From the NCBI GenBank assembly GCA_903839875.1, contig CAIMDZ010000061.1, forward strand, positions 1 to 43,330: a stretch of 43,330 nt of DNA. Reading direction: 5' to 3'. Each line of letters starts with the position of its first letter. Within the stretch, counting starts at the first letter, position 1. Below the pieces are notes generated by a model, which was given only the letters and a program-made list of their open reading frames with translations, was not told the origin of the DNA and made no database searches. Both the position numbers and the translations under genes were made by a program. This DNA comes from an uncultured Bacteroidota bacterium. Lineage in GTDB: Bacteria > Bacteroidota > Bacteroidia > Chitinophagales > Chitinophagaceae. Positions 37,628 through 43,330 of the stretch are shown here, one piece after another.

Positions 37628-38068
37628 ATGGCTGACGATATAACCATTTCACAGATCACCTCATCATCGGACAAATACCAGGCAGTTTGGGAATTGCGCG
37701 AAGAAATACTCCGCAAGCCACTGGGCTTGTCGTTAAAAAATGAGGACCTGGGCAGGGATCAGATTGATACGATCATGATTGCTGAATGTGCGGCTGAACT
37801 GATAGCTTGCCTGATGCTGCAGCAAAAAGGTGACAAGGTGGTTCAGCTGAGGCAAATGGCCGTTTCAAACGCGTGGCAGGGTAAGGGTATTGGCAGGCAG
37901 TTGGTACTTGCCGCCGAAAAATATTGTTCAGAACAGGGCTATAACAAGATCACATTGCACGCGCGTAAAGTAGCTGTAGGCTTTTACAGGGGATTGGGTT
38001 ATACGGTAGCCGGTGATGAATTTACCGAAGTAGGCATACCTCATTTAATGATGGAGAAGAATATCTAA
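37628..38068 (+). CDS. GNAT family N-acetyltransferase
   Basis: 146 residues. The acetyl-CoA loop MAVSNAWQGKGIGRQLV (motif Q/R-x-x-G-x-G/A) is at about 75-91, followed by AEKYCSEQGYNKITLHAR and the C-terminal FYRGLGYTVAGDEFTEVGIP strand pair. The size and this ending resemble ElaA-type or YitI-like enzymes. Substrate unknown. Its ATG is one base after the VWA stop codon, so the two are probably translated from one message. It converges with the RND transporter gene 22 bp away. Confidence 0.9.
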   Translation: MADDITISQITSSSDKYQAVWELREEILRKPLGLSLKNEDLGRDQIDTIMIAECAAELIACLMLQQKGDKVVQLRQMAVSNAWQGKGIGRQLVLAAEKYCSEQGYNKITLHARKVAVGFYRGLGYTVAGDEFTEVGIPHLMMEKNI

Positions 38069-38090
38069 GGATTTCTTTTGTCATCGTCCC

Positions 38091-40544
38091 TTAATCGGTA
38101 AGCTTAATCACATCATTATCGTCTTCACCCATCAGGAAGGCGGCTGCATTATTTTTCTTCTCGATCACCTTATCCATCCACAATAATAAAGCCGGAAGCA
38201 AGGTCAGGTTAGTTACCATTGCCAGGAACAGGGTTACGGAAGTCAGGTATCCAAGAGATTTGGTACCATCAAACTGGGAAAGTATGAATACGCTGAATCC
38301 GGCAATAAGGATCAGGGAAGTATAAATAATACTTAATCCTGTATCATGTATGGTGCGGTGTACTGTATCTGCAATGCTATCATCGTGGCGGGCCAGTTCC
38401 TGCTTAAAATTGACCAGGAATCGTATCGTAACATCAATGGTAATACCCAGCGCCACACTGAATACAAGTACGGTAGAAGGTTTGATACGTATACCTACCC
38501 ATCCCATAAGACCGGCCGTAATAAGTAGGGGCACAATATTTACTACAATGGAAATGAGCAGTATACGCCACGAACGGAACAAAACGATCATACATCCGAA
38601 TATGATGAGGAACGCTAGTATCAGACTGTCTCTGAGGCTGTTAACAATAAATTTGCTGCCTTCGAGGAAGGTGACACTTGTGCCTGTAAAAGTAATATCA
38701 ACATGTTGTTTGGCAGAATCTGTACTGCTGCCGCCATAACTTACATCAACGCCATCATTGCCGGTTAATTTCAGGCAATACTTTGCCGTATCAAAGATCC
38801 TGATTATTTGCGGCCTGATACTATCCAGCAAACCCGGCAAACGGCGTGAACCCACATCAGCCATGCTTACACTGATGCGCGCTTTTTGTTTACTTTTGTC
38901 AATAAATGAATGGAGCAATCTACTGAACATGGATGTTGAATCGCCCTTATTCGATTGCAGGTAGGGCATAATAAAGGCCCCCTGTATTTTATCACCCGGC
39001 ACTTCATAATTACTGGAGTCTCCGCCGAAATAAGCCTGGTTAGCAAACTTTATACCTTCAGTTATTGCAAGCGGCTTGCCTATCTCGGGATATTCTTTTA
39101 ATGAATCTATCAGCCTGTCCATTTTACCTAAGATATCGAGCGACAAAGCCCCGTTCCTTTTGCGGGTATCAATTATTATTTCCAGCGGCATTACACCTCT
39201 GAAATTTTTCTCAAAAAACCTCAGGTCCACCAACACCTTATCCGATTTGGGAAGGTCGTCTACAATGTGCGCGTCATTACGCAAGCGCAGTAACCCGATA
39301 ACTGAAAAGGTACAAATAACCGCAGTAGAAATATAGATCCATGACCGGTGACTGAACACCCAATCCCCGATATTCGTGAGCAGTTTGTTTATCCACGTGC
39401 TCTCCAGGTACTTGGTATGCCGCACATTGGGAGGCGGCAGAAAACTGAAAAATGCCGGGATAAAAATAAGAGATATAAAAAACAACCCGAGAATGTTTAT
39501 CCCTGCTACCAACCCGAATTCCTTAAGCAATACGCTCTTTGTAAAGAAGAATACCCCAAAACCTATTGCTGCTGTAAGATTGGTGAAGAACGTCACAATG
39601 CCCATCCTGTCCACCATCCGCAGCAGCGACTTCATTTTATTCCGGTTGCGGTAATACTCATAATGATACCTGTTGAGCAGGTATACACAATTAGGGATAC
39701 CAATTACTACTACGAGGGGTGGGATCAAAGCAGTAAGTAAAGTGATCTTATAACCAAGTAATACAATAGTGCCCATAGACCATACAACCCCTGTAGATAC
39801 TACAAGCATGGATGATAAAACTGCAGTAACCGACCGGAAGAACAGAACCAGAATAACAGCTGTGAGCAAAAAAGACACAATAAGGAACAGCTTCATTTCG
39901 CTTTGCACCTTTACTGCCATCTGCGTACGGATAAGCGGCAGACCCGAATAGTGCATATCCACATGATACTTTTTACCAAATGCATCTCCCAGTGTTACAA
40001 TGTTATCAATCACCCCGGCTCTTTTCTCGGAATTCAAAACCGTTTTCTCAATCCTGATGGCCATTGCATAGGCCCTGGTCTGAGGATTGTACAGGAAATT
40101 TTTATAAAACGGCAGGTTGTAAAATATTTCTTTTATACTATCCACATTGGCAAACGGAGGATTACCGGCAATCTGTATAACCTTCAGTTTTTGGGTGGTG
40201 GTATCTTTGACCAGGGTAATGGCCATAGGTATGCTCAAAACATTTTCCACTGATTTTACAGAATCAATATCCCTTGCGAGAACTGCATAATCATTAAAAA
40301 AAGCAGGAGAAAAAAAAGAATCGGTCTGTACGCCAATGACCATCAGGTTTCCATCTTCACCAAACTGTTTCCTGAAATTCTGGTATTCAATGTACTTTGG
40401 ATTATCGGTTGGTACGGCGCTGGTAAAGTCATAACTGATCTTCACCTGCGAGGCATAATAACCCATTATGCCGGTACTCGCTAATAAAAAAATAAGCAGG
40501 GCAATTCGGAACTTTATAATAAAAGCGGCTATATCATGCCACAT
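38091..40544 (-). CDS. RND/MMPL-family transporter
   Basis: 817 residues from Met at 40544. The frame extends to 40610, but a -33/-7 promoter (40565-40595) lies in that extension, so the internal start is preferred. The architecture is duplicated. One membrane helix (FRIALLIFLLASTGIMGYYA) precedes a large periplasmic loop (about 35-220) and five or six helices (225-410). The pattern repeats with a helix near 425, a loop to 650 and a final cluster (655-805). GITIDVTIRFLVNF and LILIAGFSVFILSQFDG are typical of MMPL and hopanoid-type exporters (proton-driven). The cargo may be a lipid or a drug. It stands as a single gene. Confidence 0.88.
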   Translation of the reverse strand: MWHDIAAFIIKFRIALLIFLLASTGIMGYYASQVKISYDFTSAVPTDNPKYIEYQNFRKQFGEDGNLMVIGVQTDSFFSPAFFNDYAVLARDIDSVKSVENVLSIPMAITLVKDTTTQKLKVIQIAGNPPFANVDSIKEIFYNLPFYKNFLYNPQTRAYAMAIRIEKTVLNSEKRAGVIDNIVTLGDAFGKKYHVDMHYSGLPLIRTQMAVKVQSEMKLFLIVSFLLTAVILVLFFRSVTAVLSSMLVVSTGVVWSMGTIVLLGYKITLLTALIPPLVVVIGIPNCVYLLNRYHYEYYRNRNKMKSLLRMVDRMGIVTFFTNLTAAIGFGVFFFTKSVLLKEFGLVAGINILGLFFISLIFIPAFFSFLPPPNVRHTKYLESTWINKLLTNIGDWVFSHRSWIYISTAVICTFSVIGLLRLRNDAHIVDDLPKSDKVLVDLRFFEKNFRGVMPLEIIIDTRKRNGALSLDILGKMDRLIDSLKEYPEIGKPLAITEGIKFANQAYFGGDSSNYEVPGDKIQGAFIMPYLQSNKGDSTSMFSRLLHSFIDKSKQKARISVSMADVGSRRLPGLLDSIRPQIIRIFDTAKYCLKLTGNDGVDVSYGGSSTDSAKQHVDITFTGTSVTFLEGSKFIVNSLRDSLILAFLIIFGCMIVLFRSWRILLISIVVNIVPLLITAGLMGWVGIRIKPSTVLVFSVALGITIDVTIRFLVNFKQELARHDDSIADTVHRTIHDTGLSIIYTSLILIAGFSVFILSQFDGTKSLGYLTSVTLFLAMVTNLTLLPALLLWMDKVIEKKNNAAAFLMGEDDNDVIKLTD

Positions 40545-40564
40545 GGGCTGTATTATTAGGGGTG

Positions 40565-40595
40565 CAAAAGTACTAAAAGCAAGGGGTAACCACAA
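40565..40595 (-). promoter_or_regulatory. Promoter of the RND/MMPL transporter gene
   Basis: On the minus strand TTG (40595-40593), a 20-nt spacer and TACTTTTG (40572-40565) match the consensus. The start at 40544 lies 20 nt downstream. Confidence 0.65.
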
Positions 40596-40810
40596 GCCAT
40601 TATACTTCACACGGTATAAATAAGTGCAAAAAAAGTATCACCCAAAGGCGCAAAGCCGCAAACACACGAGTAATATTTTTTTGGTAATAACCGCTTTACG
40701 AAGTTGCTAAGCTCGCAAAGCCTGCAATTATAAATGCACTATTTTACCGTGTTTACAGTATAAATCCATTCTTTGGTTATAACTGAAAATAAATATACTA
40801 TAATGCCCGA

Positions 40811-40888
40811 TCTATCAACTAATCAACTTGTCCTCATGAGATCAGTCGAATAACAACTAATCAACTTGTCAACCTATCAACTAATCAA
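40811..40888 (-). repeat. GTTGATTAGTTGATAGGTTGACAAG repeat block
   Basis: On the minus strand, GGTTGATTAGTTGATAGGTT is followed by GACAAGTTGATTAGTTG and a second partial copy. It is of the same type as 6925-6996 and 33519-33545, and it abuts the end of the nucleotidyltransferase gene. Next to it (40640-40720) lies a CAAAGGCGCAAAG-type low-complexity stretch. Confidence 0.65.
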
Positions 40889-40892
40889 CCCC

Positions 40893-41894
40893 CTACCCCA
40901 GGTCTATCTCAGTGTTATCCCCGATATTCAGGCTTTGGCTAAGGCCACGCACATATGCGTCATTACCAATTATGGACGAATTAAGCACAATATGCTGGAG
41001 TTCGGCATACGAACCTATTATGGTATCTTTTATTATTGATGATTCCACTTTGGTATACTCCCCGATAGTAACGTTGGGCCCTATGATACAATTCCGGATG
41101 GTGCAACCTTCTGCAATGCTTACCGGGTGAATAATAACCGTATTATTAAACGATAATGGTTGCTGCCTTTCGGGATGCTCATCCTCCATTTGTTTCAGCA
41201 ATATGGCATTGGTAGATAGCAAAGTCTCTTTTTTACCGCAATCGAACCAGTTGGTGACACGGAAAGCATGGAATTTTATGCCATCCTCTATCATATGCTG
41301 CAGGGCATTGGTCAGGTGGTATTCGCCATTCTCATCTGCCGTATTATTCAGGTGCCTTTCAAGGGCGCCAAACATAGCATTTGTTTCTTTTATGTAATAA
41401 ATGCCTACCATTGCCATGTTCGACTTTGGGATCAGGGGTTTCTCCACCATGCGCAGCACAATATCCTTATCATTGAGCTCAGCCACACCAAACCCACGCG
41501 GATCGTCCACCTTACGCACACCAATCTGGGAAACCGGGCTATTGATAATGTCTTTTACATTATAGTCGCACACGGTATCGCCCAGCACTATCATCACCTC
41601 GTCTTCATGTACAGCATCGCGGGTCAGCCAAATAGCATGGCCTGTGCCGCGACGGTCGTTCTGGTTCACAAAGGTATGCTTGAGGTTTGGATATGCCTTT
41701 TCTATGTAGCGTTGTATCTTTTCGCCGAGGTAGCCGATTACAAAAACAAATTCATCAACACCCGCATCCAGTAACTGGTCAATAATAACGCCAAGGATGG
41801 TTTTGCCTGCAATCGGTATAAGCGCTTTTGGCTGGGTATATGTAAGCGGGCGCAATTTTGTTCCCGCACCGGCAACCGGAATAATAGCTTTCAC
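40893..41894 (-). CDS. Sugar-phosphate nucleotidyltransferase with left-handed beta-helix tail
   Basis: 333 residues with a GTG start at 41894, placed directly after a well-formed promoter. The N-terminal Rossmann-like domain has the signature GAGTKLRPLTYTQPKALIPI (G-x-G-T-K/R-L-x-P-L-T...PK-L) and the metal Asp in IVLGDTVCDYN. From about 245 hexapeptide-like repeats follow (HPVSIAEGCTIRNCIIGPNV), then TIGEYTKVESSIIKDT. The enzyme should make an NDP-sugar from NTP and a sugar-1-phosphate, as RmlA, GalU or GlmU-like enzymes do. The sugar cannot be fixed from sequence. No cell-wall or capsule genes adjoin it. Confidence 0.9.
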   Translation of the reverse strand: MKAIIPVAGAGTKLRPLTYTQPKALIPIAGKTILGVIIDQLLDAGVDEFVFVIGYLGEKIQRYIEKAYPNLKHTFVNQNDRRGTGHAIWLTRDAVHEDEVMIVLGDTVCDYNVKDIINSPVSQIGVRKVDDPRGFGVAELNDKDIVLRMVEKPLIPKSNMAMVGIYYIKETNAMFGALERHLNNTADENGEYHLTNALQHMIEDGIKFHAFRVTNWFDCGKKETLLSTNAILLKQMEDEHPERQQPLSFNNTVIIHPVSIAEGCTIRNCIIGPNVTIGEYTKVESSIIKDTIIGSYAELQHIVLNSSIIGNDAYVRGLSQSLNIGDNTEIDLG

Positions 41895-41911
41895 AATTTC
41901 TAGTTGAGCGG

Positions 41912-41943
41912 CAAAAGTACAATTTAATTGCTTAATTGCTCAA
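41912..41943 (-). promoter_or_regulatory. Promoter of the nucleotidyltransferase gene
   Basis: On the minus strand TTG (41943-41941), a 21-nt spacer and TACTTTTG (41919-41912) match the consensus. They support the GTG start at 41894. Confidence 0.65.
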
Positions 41944-42489
41944 TGGGGCTAATTACTTAATTATTAGGTTGCACTATGCATTATATAATTTAATAATATT
42001 TTTTGGTCTCCCATCGTTGTTGGTGTCATCACCAACAACCACGCACGGGAAATCTCACGCCTACGTAACACATTCCCCTCCTGTTTTTAGGAGTGGGATG
42101 TTCAATTCAAAACGAAGGATTTGAATTGAACTGGGGTGGTCATCTCGCACTCACGTAACACCTCCCTCTCTTTTGGAAGTCTATCCCGATCCTTCATCCG
42201 GTAGGGCCGGTGTGAGGCTCCCATGTTATCATCCCACCGAGGCGGGTGCAACAATTCGCGATAAAACAAAAACATGGACATAAAAGACCCTCAGCTACAT
42301 GCCCTTGAAGCCTTTCTGAAACAAAAAGGAATTGAGCCGGGGGAGTATGGGTGAGTATGGGTGAGTGCTGAGTGCGTGTGCAATTTTTTCGAAAAAGTAG
42401 CCCTTCCGAATTTCAGAACCAAGCTTCTGCTTGATCCTGTGAGATCCTCTAATTTTTCCAGAAGCCTTTAATGAATACTGCTTGTTTAC
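41944..42489. other. Intergenic region with composite stem-loop element
   Basis: No recognisable gene is present. The region holds copy B of the composite repeat (42016-42172), a short GGGTGAGTATGGGTGAGT repeat (42346-42366), and a 26-codon frame at 42273 that ends early and is probably chance or a gene remnant. Confidence 0.55.
42016..42172. repeat. Composite stem-loop element, copy B
   Basis: Order: a perfect hairpin GTTGTTGGTG-TCAT-CACCAACAAC; an AATCTCACGCCTACGTAACAC unit (split near ACG); a constant hairpin CCCCTCCT-GTTTTT-AGGAGTGG; a 12-bp perfect hairpin with GTTCAATTCAAA and TTTGAATTGAAC arms; a constant GGGGTGGT; and a CTCGCAC...CGTAACACC unit ending in TCCCTCT. It is the same plan as 21143-21262, but the long hairpin has an unrelated sequence. 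Confidence 0.8.
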
Positions 42490-43138
42490 TTACATGTTTA
42501 AATTTTCCTTTTCAAGGTTCTTTGGATAAAACAGCCGCCAGTCTTTGGAATAAGCAGGTTCTTCAATTGCATAGTCTAAGTAGAAGTCAACAAATTTCTT
42601 TCTTTTTTTCAGTTTGGGAATTTGCAATGTATTATATTCTGCTTTTTCCAGATAAAAACCAATGCTTTGGTAGTATGGATATGTATAGTCAAAACGGTCT
42701 AAATAGCTAACTAAAACGTCAGCGTCAATTTTATCTTTAGCGCTAATAAATGCTTTAAGAACTTCAGTGGCACCACCGCCATAACTTGGTCTCACGGTGA
42801 TGTCAATTAGTGTGCGTTCAAGGGATGTTGTTGGTTTGTCTGATAAATTCATTACACCGGTCCTATTGGTAAACATGCCATTTAACAGGGTGATTTCTAT
42901 TCCTTTATAAGAGCATTTAGCATTTGTTTGGCGATGGTGTTTTGAGAACGCATTGTCTATATTATCTTGCTCAAGCTCGCTCGTAAGTGTTTTAGCTACT
43001 TTTTCCCTTTGTTCAGATGTTATATAAATAAACCTTGGCGGCTTTCTGATAATACCATGCAGAAAAAGAGCTGACATGTGTGATAAATATGCGTTTGGAA
43101 TTAGCGTTGCAACAACATCTGTAGCTGGTAAGTAACAA
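42490..43138 (-). pseudogene. AbiEi-like antitoxin/transcriptional regulator, 5' end removed by IS21
   Basis: About 216 residues remain. The visible start (YLPATDVVATLIPNAYLSHM, then SALFLHGI) matches the region just after the N-terminal wing of AbiEi-type proteins, with SERTLIDITVRP-like LERTLIDITVRPSYGGG in the middle and a C-terminal YPYYQSIGFYLEKAEY. AbiEi represses the type IV AbiE system and counters the nucleotidyltransferase toxin AbiEii. The frame continues into the IS end, where a TTG could act as a chance start (43155). The HTH region that should precede it is missing, and no AbiEii gene follows. Hence a broken remnant. Confidence 0.65.
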
Positions 43139-43330
43139 TGCAGAGAAAATGGCAATCAGGAATGCAGAGATTTTGGCAACAAGGAATGTATAGTTTGTAA
43201 AAGTAGTTTAGTTTGTAATGTTTTCAAATATTGTTTTACGGTTTTGTAATCTGTAGCTTTTCCCGGTTAGGTTTATGACCTCACATTGGAACAATAATCT
43301 ATCTAATAAAGCAGTTGCCAACACTTCATC
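43139..43330 (-). mobile_element. End of an IS21-family insertion sequence
   Basis: The element begins with TG at 43139 and carries two tandem 24-nt units (43139-43162 and 43163-43186) that share TGCAGAGAnnnTGGCAA-like sequence and a GGAA end. Multiple terminal repeats are characteristic of IS21-family ends. The istB 3' end follows. The rest of the element, including istA, lies beyond the right edge. Confidence 0.8.
43208..43330 (-). CDS. istB: IstB-like ATPase of IS21, C-terminus only
   Basis: 40 codons run from the right edge to the stop at 43208. The text [20 protein letters not shown], then [15 protein letters not shown], is the conserved C-terminal end of IstB helper ATPases (DRL.H....GxSYRL). 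IstB assists the IstA transposase in target capture, in a manner comparable to MuB. Partial at the 5' end because the window stops. Confidence 0.9.
   Translation of the reverse strand, partial: DEVLATALLDRLLFQCEVINLTGKSYRLQNRKTIFENITN

Noticed and set aside
40545-40610. 22-residue N-terminal extension of the RND transporter
   Set aside because: A well-spaced -33/-7 promoter lies in it, so it is upstream of the transcript start.
42273-42353. 26-codon frame in the intergenic region before the AbiEi remnant
   Set aside because: Sequence looks plausible (KDPQLHALEAFLKQKGIEP) but ends in a GGGTGAGTAT repeat; probably a remnant or chance, too short to call.
1-43330. CRISPR array or rRNA genes
   Set aside because: No regularly spaced 23-45-bp repeats with unique spacers and no rRNA-like conserved blocks were seen.

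Overview
The window looks like chromosomal DNA of a member of the Bacteroidota, most probably a Chitinophagaceae-like soil or freshwater bacterium. Three secreted proteins end in type A C-terminal domains of the type IX secretion system (T9SS). Upstream regions carry the Bacteroidota promoter pattern TTTG (-33) and TAnnTTTG (-7). The window also holds the long Bacteroidota form of IspG, futalosine-pathway menaquinone genes, a GxxExxY gene and many small hairpin repeats of the kind common in this phylum. All identifications come from reading motifs by eye; no database search was run.

Layout. Positions 1-5630 read as an accessory region: an unidentified partial gene, a small T9SS cargo protein, a structured intergenic segment, a divergent family-A-like polymerase (compare TV-Pol of mobile elements), an HNH homing-type endonuclease and an IntDOT-like tyrosine recombinase. 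The recombinase lies beside the 3' end of tRNA-Pro(GGG), which suggests an integrated element whose far end is outside the window. Positions 5631-16500 are mostly core genes: a DUF1569 protein, folE, a PTPS/QueD protein, mqnB, mqnD, ispG and an alpha/beta hydrolase. Mixed among them are two toxin-antitoxin pairs, a T9SS protein with a stray second copy of its sorting domain, and a repeat-flanked segment holding a small ORF and a frameshifted GxxExxY gene. Positions 16500-22400 hold a CBS-domain protein, a UvrD-type helicase-nuclease, a hairpin-rich intergenic region and a terminase-small-subunit-like protein.

Positions 22680-28690 form a phosphate-starvation operon: porin, pstS, pstC, pstA, pstB and phoU. 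It is preceded by four 7-bp repeats spaced exactly 11 bp apart (a PHO box) and ends at a strong terminator. The porin would admit phosphate, PstS bind it, PstCAB import it, and PhoU tune the signal.

Positions 31658-35412 are the most unusual block. An XRE-S24 (CI/LexA-like) repressor faces an operon encoding a MuB-like ATPase, a stand-alone DnaA domain IV protein, a Mu Gam-like DNA-end-binding protein, one or two tiny ORFs and a DUF4406 protein, closed by a terminator. It resembles the early region of a Mu-like phage but has no MuA transposase and no structural genes, so it may be a domesticated or decayed phage module.

The right part has a von Willebrand A-domain protein, a GNAT enzyme, an RND/MMPL exporter and a sugar nucleotidyltransferase. 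It ends with an AbiEi-like gene cut off by an IS21-family element that runs off the right edge.
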